Below are positions 1 through 12,466 of a DNA stretch of 64,000 nucleotides, one piece after another; position 1 is the stretch's first letter; each line of letters starts with the position of its first letter. Under the pieces are notes generated by a model. It had not been told where the DNA came from. It worked only from the letters and a program-made list of their open reading frames with translations, and ran no database searches. The translations under genes were made by a program, and so were the position numbers. Source of the stretch: Lineus longissimus (taxonomy: Eukaryota > Nemertea > Pilidiophora > Heteronemertea > Lineidae); the NCBI RefSeq assembly GCF_910592395.1, contig NC_088317.1:5022001-5086000 (forward strand), read 5' to 3'.

Positions 1-231
1 CAGGTGACCCCTGGCTTGAATGGACTCTCCCTTGCCAAAGATGCTCGAAATGGTCTCCTCTCCCTTGCTAAAAACGGGATGGCAAAAAGCTTACTGGTAT
101 CCAAAAACACCCATGCAGCGGTGAATGTTAACCCTGCACCCCAAGCTCAGGGGTCACCAGAAAAATTTAGTGTGGAGTTCCAAGCAAAAACTGTCGGTCA
201 ACCAGAAAAATTTGTTAAGTCCTATCAGTAA
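1..231 (+). CDS. possible terminal exon of an unknown gene
   Basis: A reading frame is open from the first base of the window to TAA at 229-231, about 76 codons. It is rich in Asn, Ala, Lys and Leu. Two segments resemble each other (G-S/Q-P-E-K-F), and NGL-LSLAK occurs twice near the start. There is no ATG at its beginning, so if real it is the last exon of a gene entering from the left. I recognise no domain. Everything immediately downstream is repeat, which fits a gene end but proves nothing. Confidence 0.3.
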   Translation, partial: QVTPGLNGLSLAKDARNGLLSLAKNGMAKSLLVSKNTHAAVNVNPAPQAQGSPEKFSVEFQAKTVGQPEKFVKSYQ

Positions 232-397
232 AAGAATATGTGGAAAATGTGTTGAGCCCCTGATTTCACTGACCACTGCATCATTTCCATGATAGTGTAG
301 GACTCTATGGAGATGGTTCCTCACATGCAGCTCCCTGCAGACCCAGCCCAGTGTAAAGGCAGACATAAAAAGAGGCAAGTCCCGCACTCTTGCAGCA

Positions 398-1270
398 GAA
401 ATGACTGGAAGAAAATATGCCAAGACAGGCCTGTGACATCTTGACCACCAAGGCTTTCGCATTTTATCAACCTGGCTGCAGTTCAAGGGGATATATATAT
501 AGACCAGGAGGTTAGGAATGGACTTGCTATGGCCCAATGTGATATGTGAAGCCATAACACTCTACAAACAGAAATGACTGGAAGAAAACCCAGGGAATGT
601 ACTACACCAAGACAGGCCTGTGACATCTTGACCACAAAGGTTTTTACATCTTATCAACCTTGCTACACTTCAAGGGGATATATATATAGACCAGGAGGTT
701 AGGAATGGACCTGCTATGGCCCAATGTGATATGTGAAACAGCCATTACGCTCTACAAGCAGAAATGACTGGAAGAAAACCGAGGGCATGTACTACACCAA
801 GACAGGCCTGTGACATCTTGACCACAAAGGTTTTTACATCTTATCAACCTTGCTACACTTCAAGGGGATATATATATAGACCAGGAGGTTAGGAATGGAC
901 CTGCTATGGCCCAATGTGATATGTGAAGCAGCCATAACACTCTACAAGCAGAAATGACTGGAAGAAAACTGAGGGAATGTACTACACCAAGACAGGCCTG
1001 TGACATCTTGACCACCAAGGTTTTTGCATCTTATCAACCAGGCTACATTTAAAGGAGATGTCATAGACCACGAGGTTCAGCAAGTAGCTGCTATTGGTCC
1101 AATGTGATATGTGTAGCAGTCGTAAGGAGAGGCAACACTCTACAAGCTGGAAGAAAACCCAAGGGAGACTACTGTGCCAAGACAGCCCTGTGACATCTTG
1201 ACCACCAAGGTTTTTGTATCTTATGAACCTGCCTTCATTTAAAGGAGGTATCATAGACCATGAGGATGGA
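398..1270. repeat. tandem array, ~190-bp unit, five copies
   Basis: Units starting with GAAATGACTGGAAGAAAA lie at about 398, 571, 761, 951 and (diverged) 1141. Each carries GACAGGCCTGTGACATCTTG, a GGGGATATATATATAGACC segment and GGCCCAATGTGATATGTG. The middle copies are nearly identical and the outer ones diverged, as expected from unequal exchange. The short reading frames here are by-products of the repeat. Confidence 0.9.
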
Positions 1271-1425
1271 CAAGCTATGGCTACCAGACAGAATAAACAC
1301 TACATATGGCCGTAGGAATGGGGGGGGGGCAATCTCTCTCAAATATTTGGCATGAAATGCAAGTTTGCATCGTGTGACTCACAAGGTGGTCTATGACACC
1401 ATACTCACCTCCGAGTGGGATGAGC

Positions 1426-1710
1426 TCAATCCTGCCTTGGAGGAGGAATACTCCCTGGAGAAAATCACCTCCAAGTGCTGAGCGAACGCTGAAGAAGAAA
1501 TACCCGCTTCTGCTGCAATGGGATGATCCCTGTTGATGCAGTGCCCTGCAGTCAGTGACACAATGATTTCTACTTGGGATTTTACATCGTGTGATGTCAC
1601 TTTTGTCAACAAAATTTGGCCTACGGCTTTTTCGGTGCCAAGACGTATTTGTCCTTTAAACGGCTGATTTGAATGCCCGATTTGCGATTTATCTGGTTGG
1701 CGTCATAGGT
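1426..1710. repeat. dispersed repeat shared with ~8.98 kb and ~35.8 kb
   Basis: The segment GGAGGAGGAATA-TCCCTGGAGAAAATCACCTC followed by GCGAACGC-GAAGAAGAA recurs at about 35790-35850. The second half (GGATTTTACAT-G, then GCCAAGAC and GGCTGAT-T-AATG) recurs in diverged form at about 8995-9130. It is an interspersed element of unknown class; no coding capacity was seen. Confidence 0.6.
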
Positions 1711-1940
1711 TAGCTTAATTTGGAAAGATTCTTAATGGAATCTACCAACTCTTCTGTTGAAAGCTCCAGAATCATGCCACGAGAGAAAGTAAATAAACAA
1801 AACAAATACAAGTTCAATTTTCTCAAGAAATTTTTTATTTTCAAATTCATTATGCTAATTTTCAGTTGTACAATTCATGATTTTAAACGTTCAAACGTTC
1901 TAGGTCAACAATGCATAGGAATAGATAGGATGCAAAAACT

Positions 1941-2030
1941 AATGGTACATTTTGGTACCATAAACTGACAAATGGTATATTTTGGTACCATAAACTGACA
2001 AATGGTACATTTTTGTACCGTAAACCATCA
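1941..2030. repeat. 30-bp tandem repeat, three copies
   Basis: Three consecutive copies of AATGGTACATTTTGGTACC followed by ATAAACTGACA, with a few substitutions in the third copy. Confidence 0.85.
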
Positions 2031-2269
2031 AATTTTTATGTTTATTTGCGCTTATAACGGATTTCGTAAAAACGAAAAAACAGATTTTTCTGGTAGCAAA
2101 AACTGAACGAAATTTCATAATCCACCAAATTAAAAATAATTTTTTGAAATTTTCACGAAATGCACAAATAAGGCATGAAAATTTTGTGGTTCACACTTTC
2201 CTTTTAAAGACTCAAGATGTAAAAGTCACAACACAGAAAAAATTAATAAATAACTCGAATTTCATCACT

Positions 2270-2456
2270 TACAGTTGAAATCACAATTGTCATCACTAAA
2301 TTTGCGTCATTGACATGCGTAGATCGCACACAGGTCGCATGTAATTTATGTCAAACATAGAGAGATAAGCGCGTCACTGACATGCAACTTGCTGCTCAAC
2401 TCTCTCATACGTTGCGACGCGAAGCAGGATGGATGTCATTTGTGACTTGGACTGTA
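2270..2456. mobile_element. MITE family 2 copy (CG-rich, TACAGTYCAAGTCACAA ends)
   Basis: The right end is GGATGTCATTTGTGACTTGG-ACTGTA; the left end is the diverged inverse ACAGTTGAAATCACAATTGT. The interior is rich in CG and in words such as GCGTCA-TGACATGC, shared with copies at 7752, 15323, 58671 and 62270. No coding capacity was seen, so it is presumably a non-autonomous DNA transposon. Confidence 0.75.
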
Positions 2457-5400
2457 TCTTCCAGAGTTTCTCTCATAATTTGAATATTCTAATTACCGGA
2501 AGAACGCTAATGATCTATGGGCACACATGGTTGAAAATTCATGTTGTCTTGGTAATCTTTAGGTTGAAGTAGATTGCAGCCAAGATTAGACGCATTAAAG
2601 AATTGCCCCATGTGAGTTATCCTTATCAATTTTACATGTACGCATGTACATGCACACGTTGATTTGTCAAAACACATCAATTTTTAAATCATTTTGTACC
2701 AAAATAACTTTTGCTGTGGATATTGCTGAAATAGGCTATTACTGAAATAGGGTGGCAAATTCTGACCTTACACCCTGTATACACCTTTCCAGAAATGGGG
2801 CGCTGAGTGTCCGAAATAGTGATGTCATAAGGGGAAACTAGGCCTTATGGTGGCGGGACAAAGGAGATAGTCATGGTTGACCAACACACTTGAATGCCTT
2901 TAATGACGGACAAGGGGAAAAAGTTAGTTCCAATACAAGCCACCAATTTCGGGAAGCATGTTTAAGCCCACATACAATGCATACACACACGCAAGTTAAA
3001 TTTCAGCAGTAGGAATGCATACAGACTAAAACATCACAAAATATGTCGTTGTGTAACAGCAGCAAAAAGGTGCATTAAAATATTGATAAATTCTTCACCG
3101 GAACCAAAGAGCAATTTAAAGGGACAATCTAACTGGGCCTGGGATTTACCAAGCCAGGAGGATAATACCTCCACTTGCCACCATGCACCGCCACTGGTAG
3201 TAACGCACTGATTCTTATCTGTATAAGATTTTTGCTAGGGTTGTGAGGCAGTTTTGGACAGGATTTGTGAAACTCAGGTAGGCCTATGGACACACCCAGT
3301 TTGAGTGCATTGTTTAGTGCAGTTGTTGGGTGAATCCCGCTGGAAGCAATTTTTGTCTGAAAAACCATCATATCTCATTCCCAAGTTGCCCCTTTAAATT
3401 TGTAGCAAGTTTGTTTTCTCAATGGATTGTTTCAAACCACTTCATTCTCGATTAAAAACTGAAAACCATAACATTTTCTTCACCGGATTTTGCAAATAAC
3501 CTAGATTTGCAAAATTTAAAAATTTAAAAATTGCAGAAAACAATTTTCGGAAATTTTGTAACCGCTAAAATGAAGATCTACAGCTTACATTTTACCTTAC
3601 AGCTACTACTTGATAGCTCATTAATGATTATACAATAGGTTAACAAACAAAACGTCAACATATGAGGGAGAAGAAAAGTCTTGCAACTTTTAATTTGATA
3701 TTGATTAACTTTTTTAACATCTTTTTCTATCACAGTTCCAAGGATGAAAAAGCCATTTTTCATTGCTAGAAACTCTTTCGAAAAAAAGATTTAAAAATGT
3801 TATTCGATTTTAAAAGTACCAAGACTTTTTTACACCCAGTATATATCTTCAAACAGCTGTTAATGAGTAATGTTTAAGTACAGATGAAAACAACAAACAA
3901 ATGTCAATCTGACGAGTAACACACAGTCGAGTATAAATCCATAAATATTCTTAAAAACTTGGTCCTCAGATCATTCACATTCGAGAGTAAAAAGTATAAA
4001 TCTTGCAAAACACTAATTACAATGGACTCGTTTTAAGTTCATCAAAAGTATCTTCAATAATTAATTCGAAAGACTTACAAATAACACTTTCACATCATGA
4101 GATAAATAAATACCAGTATATTTATTATATTCATCTTACATGTATTTATTGTAAGCGTTGGTCAAAGTTTTGACCCGCTCTGTGAAAAGCAGGTCAGTGG
4201 GAACAGAAGATGTTGACCTTTTTGCACTTGGGCTGACTGCAAAAAAATTCATATTCCAAACTCTTGATAACTGACTTTGTAATAGGATGCCAGGACCGGT
4301 ACCCCAATTCCCCCTCAATGTGTTCCTTAAGATAAAAGGCATTCAGGATCCAAACTAGCAGTCCCATAAACACCAGTTGTTAATAACATGACTTCAACAG
4401 GCATGCATCAACCATTTCTCCAACCAATTTTGGGGAAGGAGAAAAGAAATCAGACACAGTTTGCTCAGTACCAAGGTGGGGTGACACTGACCCCATGTGG
4501 GGTCAAATTGTCCCATACATTTTTCACCCCCAGCTTGAACCCTCTATTTCAACTGCATGAATCAATGTGCAAAAAGATGTAAAAGACAGCTCAATGGGCT
4601 AAAATTATCATATTTAGCCAAATAGGGCCAGGTGAGCTGGGGGCATTTTCACCCCAAGGACCAATTTCACCGCACTCCATGGTAAATCATAGCAACGACG
4701 ATCACAGTATACAACAAAATGGCCGCTGACGGGCCCAGACGAGTATTATCAATTATCGATGGTGAGGAAAAATTATGGTTCAGGTTATTTGATAGAGCCA
4801 GCAGTTTATTAAAGGCAGTATACATCTCCCTATTTCTGCAGATCTGCTGTGAGCAGCAGTCCACCTGATCAGATGTTCTATTTATAGACACCACTCTGTT
4901 GATCTAAGTACACCAAACAGTACTTACATACCTAATCAAGTAGTGTCTATTTCACATGAAGCTGGAGAGAACTAGGTATATTTCTTGTCTTTGTACGACA
5001 GCACCCCAGCGCCGCCTAACTACAAGTTGAAGAACTCTGCACACTTAGCTCGACCAATTAACCGGAACCAAAAACTATCAGATATAAAGATATCTGTAAA
5101 GGAATAGCTCACAGGTGTTAGAATTGATAGTTCACCGGCGTTACCGGCTTTACCTTCATGATAAAGTAAGACGCACACACTGGCAACATTCATTATCGAT
5201 GGGGACGGAAAATTTTCCTTCGTAAAGCTACTGTACATTTGCTGAATTTCGCACCTGTCCTATTAGCTACGAATTATGGTGATTTATCCTGCCGTACATA
5301 TACCATTCCATAGGCAATCTGAAAACAGAAAATGAAACAAAATAATTTTTTACGGCTTTCAGGATCAATTCCATAATATGTGAATGTCGTCTGACTAGAA

Positions 5401-5823
5401 CGTGACAATATATATGTATAACAATAATGATGATATATATATATTGAAAGAATAAAATTAGTATTTTTATCGCTGTATATATAGTGAGTGATTTCTAAAG
5501 TGAGCTTTTGATCTACCGGAACTGAACACGCGCAATGTTTTGACAATTTTGCTACAGACCTTTGATCCCCCACACCCAAATTGTTTTGGTATCCATGGTG
5601 ATAACATGAAGGCATAATGCTGGTCATACAATTCGAATGAAACCACTGGCTTAGGAGTGTAGGTCAAGCTCTGCCAAAACATGTGCTAAAAGAGTTTTAC
5701 ACTCCCCAGCAGTGACTCTAACTCCATAGTGCTGGTCAAATGAAACTTCAAATGGTCAAAATAATGACACTTCAAATGAAACCACAGCCACTGGCTTAGG
5801 AGTGTAAGTAAAGCTCAAAATCA
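2457..5823. other. non-coding stretch downstream of ACER3
   Basis: No supportable gene was found in 3.4 kb. An element of about 285 bp at 3116-3401 has roughly inverted ends (TTTAAAGGGACAA on the left, TTGCCCCTTTAAA on the right). A segment around 4850-4980 (TTGATCTAAGTACACCAAAC-AGTACTTA) recurs at about 34780 and, inverted, at about 48600. Short AT-rich runs occur near 5400-5480. A local imperfect duplication (GAAACCACTGGCTTAGGAGT-GTA near 5638, related GCCACTGGCTTAGGAGTGTA near 5788) lies just past the ACER3 stop, probably in or near its 3' UTR. Confidence 0.55.
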
Positions 5824-8800
5824 TCATACCTTAAGCTGTGCATTTTTTTTTAAGTACAATCCCCTGGCATGCAGGGTGAATGTTGTTGCCATATACGTCC
5901 CCATCCCTGCACCAGCATGCCACCAGGCGTGTAGTTGAGTAAAAGGTCTAATAGGTGAAAACATGTTCTCTCGAAATAATCTGAAAGAATAAGGCAATTC
6001 TCATTCATTTATTCATGCTGAAGTGTTATCGACTGCATATAGAGTAGAACCTCTCTATTAAGGACACCCTCGGTACTGACAAGTGCTGTCCTTAATAGAG
6101 AGGTGTCCTGATTAGAGAGGTCAAATTGAATGGAAACAACCAATTTGGGACCAGAACTAGTGTCCTTAATACAGAGGTTGTCCTTAATAGAGAGGTGTCT
6201 GCTAAGGGAGGTTCCACTGAATCTCTGTATGATAGCAAAACATATGACAATCGTCTAGACAGGCATGAATTCCAATACAGGGAGTTGTCTCTACTTCTGG
6301 CTATCGTTACGACTTTCTGCAGGGCCACTCATGTCCATGTCATGTCAGCCGCAGCTAGATTCTGAATACAAGTTACCCATAACTTTGCGCCGTGTCTTTT
6401 AGAAAATTAGGTCAGCACAAAAAATGCACTTAATTGTTGGCTTATTGACTGCATTTAGCCCTGTATCTTGCTGACAACAAACCTATATTATAAAGTTACT
6501 GATAACCAATATTTGACTACATACAGCCCTGATATGGCAGCAAAATTCCTGACAACCTATAGTAACTTCATATAGCCCTCATCAAAATTGATGACAACCT
6601 AAACTGTCTTCATATACGTGTACCCTTGGGCCAAGTTCTTCAGTCGCATTAGAGGCAAACACTGGCTTTCCCTCAACTAAGCATTATATTCCTTAGTACA
6701 TTTTATTCATAATTCGTAGTGTCAGGACTTGACGTCATGCAATGTTACTGCAAACACAGACCAGGCAACCAGGCCCAGTATGACAGGTGTCTTGAGGTGA
6801 TTACTATGCAGTCAGGGGCATGGTTACATTTAATTCAGCGATAATCGTATTCTTCATACAAGTGTTAATAGCTTTAAAGGGGTTCGCCTTTCATGTTCAC
6901 CTATACAATCGCATCATATTATGATGATTTTAGACAATTTATTGGCCTATTCATTGCATATTTACACAGTTAGAAATTTTCATATTTGAGGTCAATCCCC
7001 CAAAGTTTTGAACAGGTGGAGTAGAACATTGAGAGCTGAGTGACAACAAAGGCATTCATAGATCTTCAAACAATATTGGGGATTGTAATGAAAGTAGGAG
7101 GAAACCGGAGAGGGAAGTCTCCTATCAGTTAAATGTACTTTGTTTAACTTAAATTTGGCCTACTGCTGTCTCCCTTAAACATCACGTGGACATCAATTTG
7201 GTCTGACACAATTTATATTATGTTGCCAGGTCAATTCAGCCCAAACATCTTGACTTAAGAGTCCCCTTAAATGTCTCCCTTAAACATCACGTGGATATCA
7301 ACTTGGTGTGACACAATTTATATTATGTTGCCATGTCAATCTTACCCAAACATCTCGACTTAATAGTCCCCTTAAATGTCTCCCTTAAACATCACGTGGA
7401 CATCAACTTGGTGTGACACAATTTTATATAATGTTGCCATGTCAATCTTATCCAAACATCTCGACTTAATAGTCCCCTTAAATATCTCCCTTAAACATCA
7501 CGTGGATATCAACTTGGTGTGTTAAAATTCATATAATGTTGCCATGTCAATCTTATCCAAACATCTTGACTTAATAGTCCCTTTAACATACTGCTTTGGC
7601 AAATGCTATACATACCTAACATGTGGGCAGAAATTTGTATCTATGATCCAGACTAGGAATGCACTGAAATATGCTACATATGAAGCGACAGCCAGCCCCT
7701 TTGAGTATTGATATTTTCTGAAAAGAAAACCAGTCGTTTTTAGGAAAATACAGTCCAATTCACAACTGACATCCTGCTTCGCGTCAGTGACGTGCAACGT
7801 ACGCGCGTCAATGATGCACCAGTGCGTGCTTACATGTAACTCTCCATTCGTGACTTTCGCGTGACCTACGCACTGGGTAGCACGTCAATGACACGCCAAT
7901 GACGCAAATTTAGACGGTTTCTTTTTTTTTCCTCAAAATGAACCAAGTACAAACATTTTTTTCACTTTTTATTTTGGTTCAAAATGAACCAACATCACCA
8001 AAAACTGCAGTCGTCGTCGTCGTTGTCGTCGTCGTTGTCGTCGTTTTCAAAGCCAAATAGACCTATCCTAGCCTGTCAAACCATGAAATTTTCGTTGTAC
8101 GTTATGCATGATAATTTCAGGGTTTGGGGAGTCTTAACTTAGGGGGGATTTTTGACCGCTTTTAACCCGCGAGTCAGCTTTTTCACCACTACAGGTTAAA
8201 TGGTCAGATTTGGACTGTGCCAAGACCATTAAAGGGGTATGCCATTCGTAATTAACTTGCAACTTAGCTGAAACTTGGTACACCTGTTAAGTAAATGTAC
8301 TTGCATATCTGTCTACCCAACAGCAATGTTGAAATTCATATTCAGTTTGTGTTTATACGCAGTAGGAATTTTTTCAATTCAAATACATTGTACATATTTC
8401 AAATTTGTGTTGAATATGTGTTGAAATTCATATTCAGTATGTGTTTATACGCAGTTGGAATTTTTTCAATTCAATTACATTGTACATTTTTCAAATTTGT
8501 GACGAACGGCATAGAACTTTCAATTACAACCTTTACAGAAAAGTCAAGACACAAAAGTGCCTATGGGTGAGGCACCGTGATTTTAACTCCTACCACTTTT
8601 CAACTCAAAAGGTACAAAGGTCAGGAATAGCAGGAGGCTGTCATAAACTGTGACTCACCGGAAGAGAGGGAGAGGGGCCAGCATGTTTATTGTGACGAGA
8701 AGGCCGAAAGCTAGCTGGAAGAGCAGCGATTGTGGACTGATCAAATATATCTGAAAACATGAAAAAAACTGAGAATATGAATATGACATTCAAAACCAAG

Positions 8801-11800
8801 TCCCTTTTCTTGAGATCTTTATATCAGAAGTTTATTCAGTTCCTCTCTTACTTGAGAAGCTGCGAACTATTCAAAGAAATCAAAAAATACGGGTACAAAT
8901 ACTCGAGAAATGTGAGCAGCGCATTGTAAAATGAGGGCCTTCAGAAAAATTCACCAACTTTGCTGCGGCGTGATGCCACATTCTTCAAGTGCCCGACCGT
9001 CGGTGACTGCATAACATCACTTGGATTTTACATGGCATGACATCAATTTGGCCAACATGACTGACGTATGTTTTTGGTACCAAGACAGTGGTCCCGTGAA
9101 GGGCTGATCTAAATGTCTGCATATTTTTTTGTATTTTTCATTTGGAAATATTCCTGAACTGAAATGTGGTGTCTCTCAAGTAAACTCTATTTGAAAGATT
9201 TTAAATGCTCATACTCACCAAGGTCACAATACTACAATATGAGGTCAATACTGCTATGACTGTCTTATTATGAACATTTGGTTTAGCACCAACTTCAATA
9301 CTGCAAAAGGAGAAGATAATCTATTCATTTATTTATTCGTACAAGGATAGTACACTTAACATCAAGTTGTGCAGTGCAGTGCTGGCTGTGCATTGTCATT
9401 GTCACTGTCAATGTCATTGGCACACAGACTTTGTATATAAATCCTATTGGCTGTTTTGCCGGAGGTATGGAGTCCACTTCAGGCCACTGTCAACTGTGGA
9501 TCTTTTACTTGCCCTAGCATAGACACTCGGGTACAAGGGACCACGGCTTTTAGTCTCATCCGACAGACCCTCTTCTCGTTACTTTTTCTCATATTCTGCC
9601 TCAAGCTTGTTGTGAAGAGTCAGGAATGTAGAGTGGAACCTACCTTAGCAGACACCTCTCTACTAAGGACACCCTCTCTATTAAGGCCAATGCATTTGGT
9701 CCCAAGTTGGTCATTTCCATTTGATTTGACTTCTGTAATCAGGACACCTCTCAATTAAGGACAGCACTTCTAAGACTCAAGGGTGTTCTTAATTGAGAGG
9801 TTCTACTGTAGTTCCTTGAAAGCCACCGGGTTCATGCAGAAATACAATCCTTGGCTCTTCCCGGTGGAACAATAAAAATTCTTTCTGGGCCCTCCAAAAG
9901 GAGTTCACTTACATTGAGTATATGAGACAGGATCCACCCCATAGCATGGGAAGTTCATCCAGTAACTGCAATGGAGAGAGGAAAGCCTGGACTTATTTTC
10001 ACTCATCCAGCTGGTTATCATCCTAGGATGTTTTGCCTCTTCCAGCTGATGACTGATATACATGTAATTCCAAGGATAGACAGTAGGACTCTTCAGATTA
10101 TGATTTCTCAAGATATTTTACTCTTCTTATCCATTTTCAAGGTGTTTTGACTCTTCCAGCTGGTTATTTAAAAATTCAATTTCTCCAGGATTTCTACTCT
10201 TCCAGCTGACTATCGATCCAACGTTTTTACTCTTCCAGTTGGTTATCAAAATTAAAGCACTTACCTGCATTTCATATCTGAGTGTCATGTGGAAGCACCA
10301 GGATCCGAGACCCACAACTGCAAAAGAAGTGCAAATAAATTCATCTCCAGAAAATATACAGTTTACCCCCCCCCCCAAGGATAATTCATCCTGAGGACAG
10401 GCACACCTCCCAGGACAATGGAACCCATCGCATTTTGTTTGTGGACAACATATCCAAAGCTTTGTTGTAACACTAAAACCGCTGAGGCAAAAATGAGGCG
10501 CAGTGTAAAGTACATAGAGAATGACACCACAAGACTTCTTGGAGGGGGACTATAGGCAGGTGCCTGGGGGCCAAATTGGCGGTCTTCCTGTGACTAACAT
10601 GCAGTCAAGGGACTGGGTCATGTTTAATTCAGCGATACATATATATTTCTGGTATAAGCGTGAACACCCCTATTGGCAATTTCATGTAACTCTATCTTGC
10701 CTTCATGGCTGCTACCTATAGACTCCCTTTAAGAATGACTTACCCAGCAGTCCAATGTAACATAATATAAACCTGGTCTCTGCTTTGTCCTTGATAGAAA
10801 GCACCAGTCCGGTTATGGCAGGAATGATAAGGAGGCAATTACTGACAGTGTTCCCTGGAAAGATTGGAGATGGTTCAAAACAGTTAAAGGAAACCTATCA
10901 TGAATCGGTCATAAATAAGGAGAATTTTTGATGGCCCCGTAAGGGCAGAGACCTGTATTCATCCACGACCGGAAGTGTGGCACAGTCACATAGAGCTTAT
11001 CAAAATGTCAAGATGTGGTAAATACATGGCTGGGATGGACCAAAGTGGAATTAATTCTCAATCTGTGGTTGATTCTTAATCTACAGAGTCAGGCCATCAC
11101 AGAAATATGCTTTTTGATAATATATTTAAGAAAACCTAATGGCACAAATATCTTTTTATTCTTTGAAAATCAGCAGTTTTAAGGAAACCTGAGGGTGAAA
11201 TGACACTCAAGATTATTTTTATTAATGGAGAGGAGAGTAGTAATTATGTAATGTGGAGGAGAGTAATTATGTAATGTGGAGGAGAGTAGTAATTATGTTA
11301 TGTGGAGGAGAGTAGTAATTATGTAATGTGGAGGAGAGTAGTAATTATTTAATGGAGAGGAGAGTAGTAATTATGTAATGTGGAGGAGAACAGTAATTAT
11401 GTAATGTGGAGGAGAGTAGTAATTATTTAATGGAGAAAAGAGTAGTAATTATGTAATGTGGAGGAGAGTAGTAATTATGTAATGGAGAGTAGAGTAGCAA
11501 TTATGTAATGGAGAGGAGAGTAGTAATTATGTAATGTTGAGGAGAGTAGTAATTATGTAATGGAGAGTAGAGTAGTAATTATGTAATGGAGAGGAGAGTA
11601 GTAATTATGTAATGGAGAGGAGAGTAGTAATTATCTAATGGAGAAGAGAGTAGCAATTATATAATGGAGAAGAGAGTAGCAATTATATAATGGAGAAGAG
11701 AGTAGCAATTATGTAATGGAGAGCAGTAATTATGTAATGTTGAGGAGAGTAGTAATTATGTAATGGAGAGTAGAGTAGTAATTATGTAATGGAGAGGAGA

Positions 11801-12466
11801 GTAGTAATTATGTATTGGAGAGGGGAGTAGTAATTATTCAATGGAGAAGAGAGTAGCAATTATATAATGGAGAAGAGAGTAGCAATTATATAATGGAGAA
11901 GAGAGTAGCAATTATGTAATGGAGAGGAGAGTAGCAAGCATGTAATGGAGAAGAGAGTAGTAATTATGTATAAATGGAGAAGAGAGTACATGTATTAATT
12001 ATGTGACAAGGATAATGGCAAATATGTAAGCCCAAAGAGACCAGCAAATTAAGCAAAGGATGCTGGCTGTCACATCACCAGCACTATGCAACTGGAACAT
12101 TCCCTACAGAAGCCCAACTGACATCTACAGGCCTATAGGCCCACAGGGCAAAACCTTATGTCTTGGAGTCTATAGCCTTGAGTATAACTAAGCGCTCATG
12201 CATGTTGTTCTACATGCTACATAGCAACTATATACAGCTAGCAATAAGGACAATAGCAAATATTGGAAAAGTCGCATGCTTTAGCTGTATGCGAAGGATA
12301 TACAACAGTATATACAATACATCACCTGATATAGTTGGCCTAAATAATATATAAACAACTTACAGAATTCAGCAATGTAGTGGTGCACTTCGTAATTGTT
12401 CTCACACCAGTCTATCGTGGAAGTCACTTCACCCCAAAAACCTGTCTCCGCAGTCGTTGGCGGCAT
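5824..12466 (-). CDS. ACER3: alkaline ceramidase 3 (ACER3-type), eight exons
   Basis: Membrane alkaline ceramidase of ER/Golgi type, hydrolysing ceramide to sphingosine and fatty acid. Coding exons, 5' to 3' on the minus strand: 12364-12466, 10744-10854, 10265-10317, 9913-9965, 9219-9300, 8659-8750, 7616-7717, 5824-5947. All junctions are GT-AG and in phase, giving 239 residues against about 267 in human. Residues D19, W20, E22, N24 and E33 of the calcium site fall at the same numbers as in human ACER3, as do S77, H81 (GLGSWCFHMTLRYEMQ) and D92 (LLDELPM) of the zinc site. The last two zinc histidines are H205 and H209 in TQLHAWWHAG. That agreement fixes the start at 12466; an in-frame stop lies upstream. 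Hydrophobic segments fit a seven-TM protein. The C-terminus is short, and AAG|GTATGA at the stop could be a donor to an unseen last exon. Confidence 0.93.
6043..6219 (+). mobile_element. MITE family 1 copy (full length)
   Basis: Runs from AGTAGAACCTCTCTATTAAG to GCTAAGGGAGGTTCCACTG. Ends are imperfect inverted repeats (ACAGTRGAACCTC). The half-site CTCTCTATTAAGGACA occurs four times inside in alternating orientation. It lies in the last ACER3 intron. Confidence 0.9.
7169..7590. repeat. 105-bp tandem array, four copies
   Basis: TCTCCCTTAAACATCACGTG-GA recurs at about 7169, 7274, 7379 and 7485, each followed by ACTTGGTGTGACACAATTTA (or a variant) and ATGTTGCCATGTCAATCTTA. It lies in the last ACER3 intron. 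Confidence 0.9.
7752..7915 (-). mobile_element. MITE family 2 copy
   Basis: Starts CAGTCCAATTCACAACTGAC-ATCCTGCTTCGCGTCAGTGAC and continues with CG-rich sequence (GTACGCGCGTCAATGATGC, ACCTACGCACTGGGTAGCAC). The far end is truncated or diverged. It abuts ACER3 exon 7 in the upstream intron. Confidence 0.75.
8231..8515 (+). mobile_element. family 3 element (TAAAGGGGTATGCC end)
   Basis: The left end is TAAAGGGGTATGCCATTCGT-AATT; the right end contains GACGAACGGCATA, its inverse. The interior repeats GTTGAAATTCATATTCAGT-TGTGTTTATACGCAGT twice. Relatives lie at about 40560-40865, 61210-61405 and 62157-62270. Confidence 0.7.
8975..9140. repeat. dispersed repeat, second copy of the 1.5-kb element
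   Basis: Diverged relative of 1550-1700: GTCGGTGACTGCATAACATC, then GGATTTTACATGGCATGACA, GGTACCAAGACAGTGGTCCC and GGGCTGATCTAAATG. It lies in ACER3 intron 5. Confidence 0.5.
9632..9811 (-). mobile_element. MITE family 1 copy, inverted
   Basis: Reads AGTGGAACCTACCTTAGCAG at the left and TTGAGAGGTTCTACTGTA at the right, the reverse orientation of the copy at 6043. It lies in ACER3 intron 4. Confidence 0.9.
10541..10732. mobile_element. MITE family 4 copy (GGGGACTATAGGC ends)
   Basis: The left end is GGGGGACTATAGGCAG and the right end CTGCTACCTATAGACTCCCT-TTAA, which are inverted. The copy at 43238-43459 shares TTGGC--TCTTC--GTGACTA, GGTCATGT, AAGCGTGAA and CCCCTATTGGCA. It lies in ACER3 intron 2, next to exon 2. 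Confidence 0.75.
11220..12005. repeat. minisatellite, ~25-30-bp unit (GAGTAGTAATTATGTAATGGAG)
   Basis: About 30 copies of GAGAGTAGTAATTATGTAAT-GGAGAG and variants (TGTGGAG, GTTGAG, ATATAATGGAGAA). Higher-order blocks are visible: the triplet of GTAGCAATTATATAATGG units occurs twice. The array fills the middle of ACER3 intron 1. It is not CRISPR: there are no unique spacers. Confidence 0.95.

Noticed and set aside
3129-3371. 80-codon minus-strand frame first considered as the missing ceramidase C-terminal exon
   Set aside because: The TGGTGGC-like words are out of the needed frame; the true HAWWH exon is at 5824-5947 and closes in phase. The segment lies in an element with inverted ends.
6092-6365. 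Frames reading SLLRT-type peptides
   Set aside because: Translations of the family 1 MITE; the same peptide recurs at every copy.
11220-12005. CRISPR-like regular repeats
   Set aside because: Head-to-tail copies without unique spacers, in an intron of an animal gene: a minisatellite.
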